A stretch of DNA of 42,863 nt, taken from NCBI RefSeq assembly GCF_014218705.1, contig NZ_JABBJF010000037.1, positions 1 to 42,863 of the forward strand, read 5' to 3'. Position 1 is the stretch's first letter. Each line of letters begins with the position of its first letter. The translations under genes and the position numbers were made by a program. This document shows positions 29,293 through 38,968 of the stretch, piece after piece. The stretch comes from Kluyvera sichuanensis. GTDB taxonomy: Bacteria; Pseudomonadota; Gammaproteobacteria; Enterobacterales; Enterobacteriaceae. The notes beneath the pieces were generated by a model, which was given only the letters and a program-made list of their open reading frames with translations, was not told the origin of the DNA and searched no databases.

Positions 29293-30605
29293 AGCTGACG
29301 TGCCGCTGCCATCAACGCTTCAATGGCATCAGCATCCTTCACCACGCTCGCGGTGAGGTTCTCGTTACCGTCTTCGGTAATGAGAATATCGTCTTCAATA
29401 CGAATACCAATACCGCGATATTCCGCCGGCACGTCCGCGTCTGGCGCGATGTACAGGCCCGGCTCAACGGTCAGCACCATCCCCGGCTCAAGCACGCGGG
29501 AACGGTCGGCGCCGTAGACGCCAACGTCATGCACATCCAGCCCCAGCCAGTGGCTCAGGCCATGCATAAAGTACGGGCGGTGGGCGTTGTCAGTAATCAG
29601 CTGATCAATTTCCCCTTTAAGGATCCCCAGACCGTGCAGGCCGGTCACCATGATCCGCACCACTTCACCGGTCACTTCCTGAATGGAGGTGCCAGGGCGA
29701 TACAGCTCGAGGGATTTGTACAGCGAGGCAAGCACGATATCGTAGATAGCGCGCTGTGCCGGGGTAAATTTGCCGTTCACTGGGAAGGTTCGGGTGATAT
29801 CGCCCGCGTAGCCTTTGTATTCGCAGCCCGCGTCAATCAACACCAGCTCGCCATCGCGCAGCTCAGATTCGTTCTCGGTGTAGTGCAGGATGCAGCCGTT
29901 TTCGCCGCCGCCCACAATGGTGTTGTAGGACGGGTAGCGCGCGCCGTGGCGAGAGAATTCGTGGAGGATCTCCCCTTCCAGCTGATATTCAAACATCCCC
30001 GGACGGCATTTTTCCATCGCGCGAGTATGGGCCAGCGCAGAAATTTCGCCCGCGCGACGCAGGATGTCAATCTCTTCGCTGTCTTTGAACAGGCGCATTT
30101 CATGCACCATCGGACGCCAGTCGATCATCGCGTCCGGCGCAGTGAGATTCTGGCGCGACCCTTTACGCAGCTTGTCCAGCGCGGTGAAGACGATGTCATC
30201 AGCAAAAGCGTATTCGCCCTGCGCGTGGTAGATAACGTCCAGGCCGTTCAGCAACTGGAACAGCTGTTGATTGATTTCGCTGAACGCCAGTGCGCGGTCA
30301 ACGCCCAGTTTTTCCGGTGCGGCGTCCTGGCCCAGACGACGGCCAAACCAAATTTCAGCCGTCAGGTCACGAACGCGGTTGAACAGCACGCTGTGGTTGT
30401 GAGTGTCATCGCTTTTAATCAGCACCAGCAAGGCTTCAGGCTCGTTAAAGCCGGTGAAGTACCAGAAATCGCTGTTCTGGCGATAGGGATACTCAGAATC
30501 CGCGCTGCGAGTCACCTCTGGCGCGGCAAAAATCAGCGCCGCGCTGCCTGGTTTCATTTGCGCCAGTAATGCCTGGCGGCGGCGGAGAAACGCTTGCTGT
30601 GTCAT
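29289..30605 (-). CDS. pepP: Xaa-Pro aminopeptidase (aminopeptidase P)
   Basis: Mn-dependent metallopeptidase that removes an N-terminal residue before proline. The ATG at 30605 has a strong AAGGAGAT box and gives 438 residues, close to the 441 of E. coli; a longer frame to 30656 lies upstream of that box. The creatinase-fold N-terminal domain (about 1-170) precedes the pita-bread catalytic domain, where the metal ligands sit in LIDAGCEYKGYAGDITRTF, the His in HGLSHWLGLDVHDVG, and the Glu residues in LTVEPGLYI and GIRIEDDIL. The extreme N-terminus (MTQQAFLRRR) differs from E. coli. Confidence 0.97.
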   Translation of the reverse strand: MTQQAFLRRRQALLAQMKPGSAALIFAAPEVTRSADSEYPYRQNSDFWYFTGFNEPEALLVLIKSDDTHNHSVLFNRVRDLTAEIWFGRRLGQDAAPEKLGVDRALAFSEINQQLFQLLNGLDVIYHAQGEYAFADDIVFTALDKLRKGSRQNLTAPDAMIDWRPMVHEMRLFKDSEEIDILRRAGEISALAHTRAMEKCRPGMFEYQLEGEILHEFSRHGARYPSYNTIVGGGENGCILHYTENESELRDGELVLIDAGCEYKGYAGDITRTFPVNGKFTPAQRAIYDIVLASLYKSLELYRPGTSIQEVTGEVVRIMVTGLHGLGILKGEIDQLITDNAHRPYFMHGLSHWLGLDVHDVGVYGADRSRVLEPGMVLTVEPGLYIAPDADVPAEYRGIGIRIEDDILITEDGNENLTASVVKDADAIEALMAAARQL

Positions 30606-30627
30606 GACATCTCCTTTCAATCCCTTA

Positions 30628-30664
30628 GCGCTCCGGTTACCGGCCTTGCGCAGCAAGCGGAGCG
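30628..30664. repeat. small inverted repeat in the ygfB-pepP gap
   Basis: GCGCTCCG and CGGAGCGG frame GTTACCGGCCTTGCGCAGCA in the 69-nt gap between ygfB and pepP. The composition resembles a degenerate REP unit, but the arms are short and I am not sure of the class. Confidence 0.35.
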
Positions 30665-30674
30665 GGCGTTGTGA

Positions 30675-31253
30675 TTAGTGTAATGTTGGCTTTTGCACTT
30701 CAGGCGCGGTCGGCTGTGGGTGGGTGAAAGTATCGTGGCACAGCAGCGCCGCTACGCGAACGTATTCGATAATTTCTTCCAGCGACATTTCCAGCTCTTC
30801 CTGATCTTCATCTTCTTCATAGCCAAGTTGCGCAATATTTCGAAGATCGTCAATGGCTTCGCCGGTTTCATCTCTCACTTTATCCAGTTTTGGCTGTACC
30901 ATGCCCAGACCGAGCAGGAAATGGTTCACCCAGCCGGAGAGCGCATCGGCGCGGTCGAACACGCTGACATCGTCTCCTTCAGGCAGATAAAGCTGAAAAA
31001 GGAAGCCGTCGTCTTCCAGCGCATCGCTGGTTGCCGCATGCATGGAACGCAGCGACTCGGCAAGCTCGTGACCAAACGCCAGACCTTCGTTGGTCAGGTC
31101 GTGAACCAGCGGCTGCCAGGAGCTGTCCTTGTTTCCGCCGCAGAGCAATCCACTCAGCAGACCGTGCATTTCTGCAGGCGTCAGGCCTACCCCTTGTTGG
31201 TTTAACAGCTGGTTCATCACGGTGTAACCCGGCATTTCGTTCTGTATAGACAT
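30675..31253 (-). CDS. ygfB: YecA/YgfB (UPF0149) family protein
   Basis: Conserved all-helical protein of unknown biochemical role in enterobacteria; the Pseudomonas homologue has been described as a regulator of an amidase gene. The start at 31253 ([10 protein letters not shown]) gives 192 residues as in E. coli; an ATG two codons upstream (31259) is less conserved. Conserved features are [17 protein letters not shown] and the acidic [18 protein letters not shown] stretch before a short C-terminal tail. First gene of the pepP-ubiH-ubiI run and divergent from zapA. Confidence 0.95.
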   Translation of the reverse strand: MSIQNEMPGYTVMNQLLNQQGVGLTPAEMHGLLSGLLCGGNKDSSWQPLVHDLTNEGLAFGHELAESLRSMHAATSDALEDDGFLFQLYLPEGDDVSVFDRADALSGWVNHFLLGLGMVQPKLDKVRDETGEAIDDLRNIAQLGYEEDEDQEELEMSLEEIIEYVRVAALLCHDTFTHPQPTAPEVQKPTLH

Positions 31254-31411
31254 GCGCATTCGTCATTGTTGGGTGGAATTCATGATATGCTACCACTTTG
31301 GACCCTGGAGATACCAGAAAAGGGCTTGTATCTTCATACCAGGGTAGCTATAGTGTCGCCCCTTCACATCCTGAGAGTGAAGGAAGCGCAGTCAATCAGC
31401 AGGAAGGTGAC

Positions 31412-31741
31412 ATGTCTGCACAACCCGTCGATATCCAAATTTTTGGCCGTTCACTGCGAGTGAATTGCCCGCCTGAACAAAGAGATGCTTTGAATCAGGC
31501 AGCGGACGATCTGAATCAGCGGTTGCAAGATCTGAAAGAACGCACTAGAGTCACAAATACTGAGCAGCTGGTTTTCATCGCCGCGTTGAATATCAGCTAT
31601 GAGTTAACTCAGGAAAGGGCAAAGACGCGCGACTATGCTTCCAGCATGGAACAGCGCATTCGGATGCTGCAACAGACCATTGAACAGGCATTGCTTGACC
31701 AGGGTCGCATATCCGATAAGTCAGCCCCAAAGTTTGAATAA
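31412..31741 (+). CDS. zapA: cell division protein ZapA
   Basis: Crosslinks FtsZ protofilaments and recruits ZapB to the Z-ring. The ATG at 31412 follows AGGAAGG and gives 109 residues as in E. coli. The N-terminal FtsZ-binding head begins [18 protein letters not shown], and the C-terminal half (about 50-100) is the tetramerising coiled coil. It is followed within 41 nt by 6S RNA, as in E. coli. Confidence 0.97.
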   Translation: MSAQPVDIQIFGRSLRVNCPPEQRDALNQAADDLNQRLQDLKERTRVTNTEQLVFIAALNISYELTQERAKTRDYASSMEQRIRMLQQTIEQALLDQGRISDKSAPKFE

Positions 31742-31782
31742 CACTTTGCAGTTTACTATGGTAGAGTGACTGTGAAGACAAA

Positions 31783-31966
31783 ATTTCTCTGAGATGTTCG
31801 CAAGCGGGCCAGTCCCCTGAGCCGATATTTCATACCACAAGAATGTGGCGCTCCACGGTTGGTGAGCATGCTCGGTCCGTCCGAGAAGCCTTAAAACTGT
31901 GACGACGCATTCACCTTGAACCAAGGGTTCAAGGGTTACAGCCTGCGGCGGCATCTCGGAGATTCC
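31783..31966 (+). ncRNA. ssrS: 6S RNA
   Basis: Regulator that sequesters sigma70-RNA polymerase in stationary phase by mimicking an open promoter. The 184-nt span runs from ATTTCTCTGAGATGTTCGCA to CGGCATCTCGGAGATTCC, equal to the E. coli RNA in length. The end pairing (TCTCTGAGATG with CATCTCGGAGA) and the central bubble are preserved; only a few bases differ from E. coli. It is upstream of ygfA, with which it is known to be cotranscribed. Confidence 0.98.
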
Positions 31967-31985
31967 CCTTCTACCTACCGGTCTT

Positions 31986-32582
31986 ATGACGCATCCATCT
32001 GAGCAACAAAATTCCCGACAGCACATTCGCCAGCTAATCCGGCAACGCCGTCGTGCGCTCACACCCCAGCAACAAACGCTTTACGGCGAGCAAGCCGCAG
32101 ACCGCATGATGGCCTGGCCTCCCGTGGTGATGGCAAAAACCGTCGCGCTGTTCTTATCCTTTGACGGTGAGCTTGATACCCAACCCCTGATTGAACAGCT
32201 CTGGCAAGCCGGTAAGCGCGTCTACCTGCCCGTATTGCACCCGTTTAGTCCTGGAAATCTGCTGTTTCTGCATTACCATCCGCACAGCGAACTGGTGACG
32301 AACCGCCTGAAAATCCGCGAACCGAAGCTTGATGTGCGCGATGTGCTGCCGCTGGCGAATCTCGACGTGTTGATAACGCCGCTGGTTGCCTTTGATAAAC
32401 TGGGCCAACGGCTGGGCATGGGCGGAGGCTTTTACGACCGCACGTTGCAGAACTGGCAGCAGCACGGCATCCAGCCCGTCGGCTATGCTCACGACTGTCA
32501 GTTGGTCGATGGTCTGCCGGTTGAAGAGTGGGATATTCCTCTACCGGCCGTAGTCACACCGTCGAAGGTGTGGCAGTGGTAA
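31986..32582 (+). CDS. fau: 5-formyltetrahydrofolate cyclo-ligase family protein
   Basis: ATP-dependent conversion of 5-formyl-THF to 5,10-methenyl-THF; E. coli ygfA also affects persister formation. With the ATG at 31986, 20 nt after the 6S RNA, the protein has 198 residues; other starts are possible since E. coli annotations differ in this region. The nucleotide and folate signatures include IRQRRRALTPQQQ, SFDGELDTQPLI and the diagnostic GQRLGMGGGFYDRTL. Its expression is probably linked to processing of the ssrS-ygfA transcript. The link to folate fits the nearby glycine cleavage system. Confidence 0.95.
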   Translation: MTHPSEQQNSRQHIRQLIRQRRRALTPQQQTLYGEQAADRMMAWPPVVMAKTVALFLSFDGELDTQPLIEQLWQAGKRVYLPVLHPFSPGNLLFLHYHPHSELVTNRLKIREPKLDVRDVLPLANLDVLITPLVAFDKLGQRLGMGGGFYDRTLQNWQQHGIQPVGYAHDCQLVDGLPVEEWDIPLPAVVTPSKVWQW

Positions 32583-32597
32583 GCATTTTCTGCCGAT

Positions 32598-32626
32598 TGA
32601 CATCGATTCTTTTTTGACCTAGATTC
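32598..32626 (+). promoter_or_regulatory. sigma70 promoter of the Sib RNA
   Basis: TTGACA (32598-32603), a 17-nt spacer and TAGATT (32621-32626). The expected start falls at about 32632, where the sequence GTAAAGGGTGAG resembles the 5' end of E. coli Sib RNAs. Confidence 0.75.
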
Positions 32627-32673
32627 CTCGGTAAAGGGTGAGAGAGGCGAACCTCCCTCCTGCGTAAATCTTG

Positions 32674-32733
32674 TTAATATGCTGGCCAAGCGATGATTAA
32701 CAAAATCAGCAGTATGATGACGAGTCTCATCAT
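32674..32733 (-). CDS. ibsC: Ibs family hydrophobic toxic peptide
   Basis: On the minus strand, fully inside the Sib RNA region, an ORF encodes the 19-residue MMRLVIILLILLIIAWPAY. It has the same length, the same MMRLVIIL start and the same AY end as E. coli IbsC, and is essentially one membrane-spanning helix. Overproduced Ibs depolarises the inner membrane; Sib RNA normally blocks it. This gene is far too short for ordinary ORF calling. Base-pairing with Sib covers its whole coding region. Confidence 0.9.
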   Translation of the reverse strand: MMRLVIILLILLIIAWPAY

Positions 32734-32751
32734 TATCCCTTTCCTTTTAGA

Positions 32752-32775
32752 GCCCCTGCTTCGGTAGGGGCTTTT
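32752..32775 (+). terminator. terminator of the Sib RNA
   Basis: GCCCCT and AGGGGC pair around GCTTCGGT, followed by TTTTCC. Confidence 0.85.
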
Positions 32776-32908
32776 CCGTTTCAGCCCTATGCTGAACCCC
32801 TATCGTAAAATCCTTTTCCCCACACACAATGCGCAGCAGAACCTTTAATCACCGTTTGCGGTGAGGCTCGTCAATGCCATGTATGAGTTGCAGTACGGAA
32901 ACAGAAAA

Positions 32909-32940
32909 CAAAAACGGGCTGACCTTTGGTCTGCCCGTCT
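32909..32940 (-). terminator. serA terminator
   Basis: On the minus strand, GACGGGCAGACC-AAA-GGTCAGCCCGTTTTTGTTTT: a stem with one internal mismatch and a clear U-run, 19 nt past the serA stop. Confidence 0.88.
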
Positions 32941-32958
32941 GGAGAGAATGGATAAAGA

Positions 32959-34191
32959 TTAGTACAGCAGACGCGCGCGGACGGTGCCCGGAATCGCCTT
33001 CATGCTCAGCAGTGCTTTCTCCGCCACATCTTCTTCCGCTTCAATATCGATAACCACATAACCCATCTGCGGTGTGGTTTGCAGGTACTGTGCGGCAATG
33101 TTCACGCCCTGCTCGGCGAAGATTTGGTTGAGCGCTGTCAGCACGCCAGGACGGTTTTCGTGGATGTGCAGCAGACGACGACCGCCGTGCAGCGGCAGCG
33201 ACACTTCCGGGAAGTTGACCGCGGAGAGCGTAGAGCCGTTATCGGAGTACTTAATCAGTTTGCCAGCCACTTCCAGGCCGATGTTCTCCTGCGCTTCCTG
33301 GGTAGAACCGCCGATGTGCGGCGTCAGGATAACGTTGTCGAACTCACACAGCGGCGAGGTGAACGGCTCGCTGTTGGTAGCAGGTTCGGTTGGGAAGACG
33401 TCGATAGCCGCCCCGGCCAGGTGCTTACGCGCCAGCGCATCGCACAGCGCAGGGATTTCAACAACCGTGCCGCGTGAGGCGTTAATCAGCAGCGCGCCTG
33501 GTTTCATCAGCGCCAGTTCTTCTGCGCCCATCATGTTCTTGGTTGACGCATTTTCTGGCACGTGCAGGCTGACCACGTCGCTCATGTTCAGCAGGTCAGA
33601 AAGATGCTGTACCTGGGTGGCGTTACCTAGCGGTAGCTTGTTTTCAATATCGTAGAAGAAGACATGCATCCCCAGCGATTCCGCCAGAATACCGAGCTGG
33701 GTGCCGATGTGGCCGTAGCCAATAATGCCCAGCTTTTTGCCGCGCGCTTCATAAGAGCCCGCCGCCAGTTTGTTCCACACGCCACGGTGCGCTTTGGCGT
33801 TCGCTTCCGGGATACCGCGAAGCAGCAGCAGCAGTTCGCCGATCACCAGTTCCGCCACGGAGCGAGTGTTAGAGAATGGTGCGTTAAATACAGGAACGCC
33901 GCGTTTGGCCGCCGCTACCAGGTCAACCTGGTTGGTACCGATACAGAAGCAGCCCACCGCCACCAGCTTCTCTGCGGCAGCAAAAACCTCTTCCGTCAGG
34001 TGAGTACGGGAACGCAGGCCGATGAAATGGGCATCACGGATCGACTCTTTCAGCTGTTCGCTATCCAGCGCACCCTTGTGAAACTCGATATTGGTGTAGC
34101 CTGCCGCGCGCAGACTATCCACCGCCTTCTGGTGCACGCCTTCAACCAGCAGAAATTTAATTTTCTCTTTTTCCAGTGATACCTTAGCCAT
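32959..34191 (-). CDS. serA: D-3-phosphoglycerate dehydrogenase
   Basis: First enzyme of serine synthesis, feedback-inhibited by serine. It has 410 residues, as in E. coli. The NAD-binding Rossmann motif is GIIGYGHIGTQLGILAES, the catalytic Arg and Glu lie in NASRGTVVEIPAL and VFPTEPATNSEPF, and His in TPHIGGSTQEAQENIG. The C-terminal ACT domain (about 337-410, HIHENRPGVLTALNQIF) binds serine. The 265 nt between it and rpiA carry its control region; E. coli serA is Lrp-activated, but specific sites were not resolved here. Metabolically linked to glycine cleavage encoded nearby. Confidence 0.98.
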   Translation of the reverse strand: MAKVSLEKEKIKFLLVEGVHQKAVDSLRAAGYTNIEFHKGALDSEQLKESIRDAHFIGLRSRTHLTEEVFAAAEKLVAVGCFCIGTNQVDLVAAAKRGVPVFNAPFSNTRSVAELVIGELLLLLRGIPEANAKAHRGVWNKLAAGSYEARGKKLGIIGYGHIGTQLGILAESLGMHVFFYDIENKLPLGNATQVQHLSDLLNMSDVVSLHVPENASTKNMMGAEELALMKPGALLINASRGTVVEIPALCDALARKHLAGAAIDVFPTEPATNSEPFTSPLCEFDNVILTPHIGGSTQEAQENIGLEVAGKLIKYSDNGSTLSAVNFPEVSLPLHGGRRLLHIHENRPGVLTALNQIFAEQGVNIAAQYLQTTPQMGYVVIDIEAEEDVAEKALLSMKAIPGTVRARLLY

Positions 34192-34419
34192 TTCCCCGTC
34201 CTGTCTTTGTTTTACTCATGTTGTGGTGAACGAAAGTTCACCTAAGCAACATATCAAAAAAAATTATTGCGGCAATATGAACGTTTGCGTCGGGGTGATG
34301 AGGAAATGTCATGCAGCGGGAAATGCCAGCATAAAATGCTAAGTGGAAAGATAAACGTGGGATGTTAATAATGTGTGACGCAAAAATGTGACACAAGTCA
34401 CCGAATTTAGCCCACATAA

Positions 34420-34450
34420 AAAAAATGGGGGAAATTGTATTTTCCCCCCG
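34420..34450 (-). terminator. rpiA terminator
   Basis: On the minus strand GGGGGGAAAA-TACA-ATTTCCCCC is followed by ATTTTTTTT; it starts about 7 nt beyond the rpiA stop. Confidence 0.88.
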
Positions 34451-34456
34451 GCCAGA

Positions 34457-35116
34457 TCATTTCACGATGGTTTTCACGCCGTCGGCGGTACCAATCAGCG
34501 CGACGTCCGCACCACGGTTCGCGAACAGACCCACGGTGACCACACCTGGAATGCCGTTAATCGCGTTTTCCAGTGCGATAGCATCGAGAATTTCCAGGCC
34601 GTGCACATCAAGGATCACGTTGCCGTTATCGGTCACGACGCCCTGACGGTACTCTGGACGACCGCCCAGTTTTACCAGTTCACGCGCCACAGCGCTGCGA
34701 GCCATTGGGATCACTTCAACCGGCAGCGGGAAGTTACCCAGGATATCAACCTGCTTGGAAGCATCAGCGATACAGATAAATTTGTCCGCAACGGAGGCAA
34801 TGATTTTTTCGCGCGTCAGCGCTGCACCGCCGCCTTTGATCATCTGCATGTGGCCGTTGATCTCATCTGCACCGTCCACGTAGATGCCTAAACGGTCGAC
34901 TTCGTTCAGATCGAAAACGGTAATGCCGAGGCTTTTCAGCTTCTCGGTAGAGGCATCTGAGCTTGATACCGCCCCTTCGATTTGTCCTTTCATCGTGCCC
35001 AGCGCGTCAATAAAGTGCGCCGCAGTAGACCCCGTGCCCACACCAACAATCGTACCCGGCTGTACGTATTGAAGTGCTGCCCAGCCTACTGCTTTTTTCA
35101 GTTCATCCTGCGTCAT
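34457..35116 (-). CDS. rpiA: ribose-5-phosphate isomerase A
   Basis: Interconverts ribose 5-phosphate and ribulose 5-phosphate in the pentose phosphate pathway. It has 219 residues as in E. coli. The phosphate loop [16 protein letters not shown], the SSDAS segment, DGADEIN and the catalytic-site [12 protein letters not shown] are present. It is divergent from argP across 213 nt. It works with transketolase, whose 3' end is at the far right of the window. Confidence 0.98.
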   Translation of the reverse strand: MTQDELKKAVGWAALQYVQPGTIVGVGTGSTAAHFIDALGTMKGQIEGAVSSSDASTEKLKSLGITVFDLNEVDRLGIYVDGADEINGHMQMIKGGGAALTREKIIASVADKFICIADASKQVDILGNFPLPVEVIPMARSAVARELVKLGGRPEYRQGVVTDNGNVILDVHGLEILDAIALENAINGIPGVVTVGLFANRGADVALIGTADGVKTIVK

Positions 35117-35329
35117 GATCGTTTCGCCTGTGGTGTCATCAACTGCCGCGCATTATAGAACATAACCCTGGAACAATTCGAGCAGCCGGGAAACCTCAGG
35201 CCGGGTGCGATAAAGCAGATGCCCAACACGTGACCTCTATCACAGTAAACTGCAAACCATTTTCGTCTGTATATCGGGTAAATTTATGTCATAGTGCAGA
35301 TAACACCTATAGGGGAGTACCTCAGAGCA

Positions 35330-36223
35330 ATGAAACGTCCGGACTACAGAACACTACAGGCGCTGGATGCCGTTATCAGGGAACGTGGGTTTGAGCGCGC
35401 CGCGCAGAAACTGTGCATCACTCAGTCCGCCGTTTCCCAGCGCATTAAGCAGCTGGAGAACATGTTCGGTCAGCCGTTGCTGGTGCGAACCGTGCCGCCG
35501 CGCCCAACGGAACAGGGGCAGAAGCTGCTGGCGCTGCTGCGTCAGGTTGAGCTGCTGGAAGAGGAGTGGCTTGGCGATGAGCAAACCGGCTCCACACCGC
35601 TGCTGCTGTCTCTAGCAGTCAACGCCGACAGTCTGGCAACCTGGCTGCTGCCAGCGCTTGCTGACGTGTTGGCCAACTCCCCTATTCGTTTGAATTTGCA
35701 GGTAGAAGATGAAACCCGGACCCAGGAGCGTTTGCGCCGTGGTGAAGTGGTTGGCGCGGTGAGTATTCAACCACAGGCGCTGCCAAGCTGTCTGGTCGAT
35801 CAGCTCGGGGCACTCGACTATCTATTTGTCGGGTCAAAAGCATTTGCCGAGCGCTATTTTCCTAACGGAGTAACCCGCTCTGCGCTGCTGAAAGCGCCGG
35901 CCGTGGCCTTCGATCATCTGGACGATATGCACCAGGCCTTTTTGCAGCAAAACTTCGATCTGCCGCCGGGTAGCGTACCGTGCCATATCGTGAACTCGTC
36001 AGAAGCGTTTGTGCAGCTGGCCCGTCAGGGGACGACCTGCTGTATGATCCCGCATTTGCAGATAGAGAAAGAGCTGGCAAGCGGGGAACTGATTGACTTG
36101 ACGCCTGGGCTGTTCCAGCGTCGGATGCTTTACTGGCACCGGTTTGCGCCGGAGAGTCGAATGATGCGGAAAGTGACGGATGCGTTGTTGGCTTATGGGC
36201 ATAAGGTGCTGCGTCAGGATTAA
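35330..36223 (+). CDS. argP: LysR-type regulator ArgP (IciA)
   Basis: Activates argO and other genes in response to arginine and lysine. The ATG at 35330 ([12 protein letters not shown]) gives 297 residues as in E. coli; an in-frame upstream ATG at 35294 adds an unconserved extension. The winged HTH is at about 3-60 ([24 protein letters not shown]), and the effector domain at about 90-290. Its target argO lies only about 1 kb downstream. The E. coli scp genes that normally follow argP are absent. Confidence 0.97.
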   Translation: MKRPDYRTLQALDAVIRERGFERAAQKLCITQSAVSQRIKQLENMFGQPLLVRTVPPRPTEQGQKLLALLRQVELLEEEWLGDEQTGSTPLLLSLAVNADSLATWLLPALADVLANSPIRLNLQVEDETRTQERLRRGEVVGAVSIQPQALPSCLVDQLGALDYLFVGSKAFAERYFPNGVTRSALLKAPAVAFDHLDDMHQAFLQQNFDLPPGSVPCHIVNSSEAFVQLARQGTTCCMIPHLQIEKELASGELIDLTPGLFQRRMLYWHRFAPESRMMRKVTDALLAYGHKVLRQD

Positions 36224-36288
36224 GCTTTTTCCTTTATTGAGCGGATACAGGGAGGGGGCAAGCACCGCCGCCCCCTGCACCCTATCCG

Positions 36289-37047
36289 TTATTTAGCAGC
36301 AGGCGCTGGAGCTGCGGCTGGAGCCGCAGGAGTCGCAGCCTGCTCAGGCTGGAGCTGGAACACCACATCCACCTGATCATCAAACTGGATGGTCGCCTGC
36401 TCGTAAGTTTCCTGCGCGGAAACCGGTGCCGCATCCGCCTTCATCATCCGCACCATCGGGCTCGGCTGATAGTTAGAGACGTGGTAACGTACGCTATATA
36501 CCGGCCCCAATTTGCTATGGAAGCCCGCCGCCAGAGATTGCGCCTGATGAATCGCATCTTCAATTGCCGCTTTACGCGCTTTATCTTTATAGGCATCCGG
36601 CTGTGCCACGCCCAGCGACACAGAACGGATTTCGTTCAGCCCTGCTTTCAGCGCACCATCCAGCAACGAGTTCAGCTTATCCAACTGACGCAGCGTCACC
36701 TCTACGGTACGCACCGCACGATAGCCTTTCAGCACGCTTTTACCGTTCTGGTAGTCATAATCTGGCTGAGTACGCAGGTTCGCGGAGCTGATGTCTTTTT
36801 TCGCTACGCCGTTTTGCTCGAGGAAGGAGAGATATTGCGCGACGCGCTGGTCGGCCTGTTTTTTCGCGCTCGCGGCATCCTTGGCAGCTATGTTGACTTC
36901 AATGGCAAGCGTCGCGATATCCGGAACCGCATCCACGCTCGCCGTACCCGATGTCACGATATGTGGGCTGTCCGGCAATTCATTTGCCTGTACCGCCATT
37001 GCGCTAAACCCAACTACTGCAGCCAGAGCCATCACTTTAAACTTCAC
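36289..37047 (-). CDS. yggE: SIMPL-domain periplasmic protein YggE
   Basis: Oxidative-stress-related protein of unclear mechanism. A GTG start at 37047 (then KFKVMALAAVVG) follows AAGGAGAT and gives 252 residues, near the 246 of E. coli; the frame is open to 37122, but without a signal peptide in that position. The signal peptide is residues 1-22 with cleavage after VQA. The SIMPL (DUF541) domain spans most of the mature protein. The tail is an Ala/Pro-rich low-complexity run (PAAPAAAPAPAAK), longer than in E. coli. Confidence 0.94.
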   Translation of the reverse strand: MKFKVMALAAVVGFSAMAVQANELPDSPHIVTSGTASVDAVPDIATLAIEVNIAAKDAASAKKQADQRVAQYLSFLEQNGVAKKDISSANLRTQPDYDYQNGKSVLKGYRAVRTVEVTLRQLDKLNSLLDGALKAGLNEIRSVSLGVAQPDAYKDKARKAAIEDAIHQAQSLAAGFHSKLGPVYSVRYHVSNYQPSPMVRMMKADAAPVSAQETYEQATIQFDDQVDVVFQLQPEQAATPAAPAAAPAPAAK

Positions 37048-37132
37048 TGTTGTATCTCCTTGGTTATCACCCGACAACGGGGTCTTGCCTGCAAGCTTAG
37101 CCGTTGCCAGGGGAAAGTCCATCAGATGAGAC

Positions 37133-37768
37133 CTAGTTCAGCAACGCATGCAGATGCCCGACGCCCTCTTTTGCCAGCTGAAATGCAATAAACCACATCA
37201 CTACGCCGACAACGAGATTAATAATACGCTGTGCTTTGGCGGTACGTAAACGTGGAGCAAGCCAGGCTGCCAGCAGCGCTAACGCGAAGAACCACAGGAA
37301 AGAGGCACTGACTGTGCCCAGCGCGAACCAGCGTTTTGGTTCATCCGCCAGCTGGCCACCGAGGCTTCCCAGCACCACAAAGGTATCCAGATAGACGTGT
37401 GGGTTAAGCCAGGTCACCGCTAACATGGTGGCGATAATTTTCCAACGTCCCTGCTTCATTACTTCGGCAGTCGCCAGTTCGATATTACTGCCCATCGCGG
37501 TTTTCAGCGCCCCAAAGCCATACCACAGCAGGAACGCGACGCCGCCCCAGGTCACTAGCGCCAGCAGCCATGGCGAAGCCGTCAGCAGCGCGCTACCGCC
37601 AAAGATCCCAGCGCAGATCAACAGCAGATCGCTAACGGCGCAAAGTAAGGCGATCATCAGGTGATATTGACGACGGATCCCCTGGTTCATGACGAAAGCA
37701 TTTTGCGGCCCCAACGGCAGGATCATCGCAGCACCGAGCATAAGCCCTTGAAAATAGTAAGATATCAC
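37133..37768 (-). CDS. argO: L-arginine exporter ArgO
   Basis: LysE-family inner-membrane exporter of arginine (and canavanine). It has 211 residues as in E. coli, with about six hydrophobic spans. The family signature is [17 protein letters not shown] near the N-terminus, and [15 protein letters not shown] in the middle. The 150-nt AT-rich region upstream of its start (37769-37920) fits the E. coli promoter where ArgP and Lrp compete, but I did not define sites. Confidence 0.97.
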   Translation of the reverse strand: MISYYFQGLMLGAAMILPLGPQNAFVMNQGIRRQYHLMIALLCAVSDLLLICAGIFGGSALLTASPWLLALVTWGGVAFLLWYGFGALKTAMGSNIELATAEVMKQGRWKIIATMLAVTWLNPHVYLDTFVVLGSLGGQLADEPKRWFALGTVSASFLWFFALALLAAWLAPRLRTAKAQRIINLVVGVVMWFIAFQLAKEGVGHLHALLN

Positions 37769-37922
37769 GATAGTTTTCTTCAGATAGTTCAGGAATGGCG
37801 CTGACTATAACGCGATAAAATCATTAGCGGAAATTGATATTTTTAATCAGTAATAAATTTAACTAATAATTTTTTAAGCTATGCGTACCAATATAGGCAG
37901 GATAAGACGTTTACGCCGTCCA

Positions 37923-37950
37923 TAAAAAAAGCCGGGCATCAGCCCGGCCT
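37923..37950 (-). terminator. mscS terminator
   Basis: On the minus strand GGCCGGGC-TGAT-GCCCGGC is followed by seven Ts, 20 nt past the mscS stop. Confidence 0.92.
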
Positions 37951-37969
37951 TATTACCGCATGGAAGCGA

Positions 37970-38827
37970 TTACTGCTGAGCAGCATTCCCCGGCTTCATA
38001 TGCACGTCTAGCTGCGGGTAAGGAAAGCTAATGCCGTTGGCATCGAACTCACGCTTAATTTGCTCAAGCACGTCCCAGTAGACGTTTTGCAGGTCGCCGC
38101 TCAGGCTCCAGGCGCGCACGACAAAATTCACTGAAGACGGCGCCAGTTCATTTAAGCGCACGGTAATATCGCGGTCTTTGAGAATGCGGTTGTCCGCTTC
38201 AAGAATGCGGGTCAGGATCTGCTTAACCTTATCAATATCCGCATCGTAAGAGACGCCAATAATGAACTCATTACGGCGCGCAGGCTCACGGGAGAAGTTG
38301 ATAATATTGCCCGCAATAATTTTACCGTTCGGAATCACGATAATTTTACCGTCAACGGTACGCATGGTGGTCGAGAAAATCTGCACGCTGAGCACGGTAC
38401 CGGCAACGCCGCCGAGATCAACGTATTCACCCGCGCGGAACGGACGGAACATCACCAGCAGTACGCCAGCAGCCAGGTTGGAGAGCGAGCCCTGCAGCGC
38501 CAGACCTACGGCTAAACCGGCGGCACCCAGTACGGCAATCACTGAGGCGGTCTGCACACCGACACGGCCCAGCGCGGCAATCAGCGTAAAGGCGATAATC
38601 GCATAGCGTACCAGCGCGGAGAGAAAGTCCGCTACGGTGGCATCAATTTTACGCGCCAGCATCAGGCGGTTGACGGTGCCAGAGACAATCCTCGCCACAA
38701 TCATCCCGACGATAAGGATCGCAATCGCCGCGACGATATTGACGGCATAGCTCAGCAGTAATTCCTGGTTGCGCACCAGCCAGGAGCCAGCGTCATTTAT
38801 GCTATCGACAACGTTTAAATCTTCCAT
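37970..38827 (-). CDS. mscS: small-conductance mechanosensitive channel MscS
   Basis: Opens under membrane tension to release osmolytes after hypo-osmotic shock. It has 285 residues (286 in E. coli). Three N-terminal transmembrane helices are visible, with the pore-lining TM3 rich in Gly/Ala ([20 protein letters not shown]). The beta domain ([20 protein letters not shown]) and the alpha-beta C-terminal domain follow, ending in a short tail. Single-gene unit with its own terminator. Confidence 0.98.
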   Translation of the reverse strand: MEDLNVVDSINDAGSWLVRNQELLLSYAVNIVAAIAILIVGMIVARIVSGTVNRLMLARKIDATVADFLSALVRYAIIAFTLIAALGRVGVQTASVIAVLGAAGLAVGLALQGSLSNLAAGVLLVMFRPFRAGEYVDLGGVAGTVLSVQIFSTTMRTVDGKIIVIPNGKIIAGNIINFSREPARRNEFIIGVSYDADIDKVKQILTRILEADNRILKDRDITVRLNELAPSSVNFVVRAWSLSGDLQNVYWDVLEQIKREFDANGISFPYPQLDVHMKPGNAAQQ

Positions 38828-38968
38828 TCAATATTCCTTATGGATACCCGGATGGGAAACTAAAAACGACCCGTAAAAGTACAGGCAGGTATAAAGGGTA
38901 AACAAAAAATCAGTATTTTGCCAAGCCGGTCACACTTTCATACCAGCCCATCATATTGAAAAGGCAAT

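Larger units (their letters stand above)
32632..32775 (+). ncRNA. sibC: Sib antitoxin RNA
   Basis: Antisense RNA that represses the toxic Ibs peptide encoded on the other strand. The predicted length of about 144 nt fits the family. It has the Sib-type 5' end, the AATCAGCAGTATGATGACGA core (antisense to the ibs start), and ends in a strong terminator. It occupies the same ygfA-serA gap as E. coli sibC. It is a single copy in this window. Confidence 0.88.
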
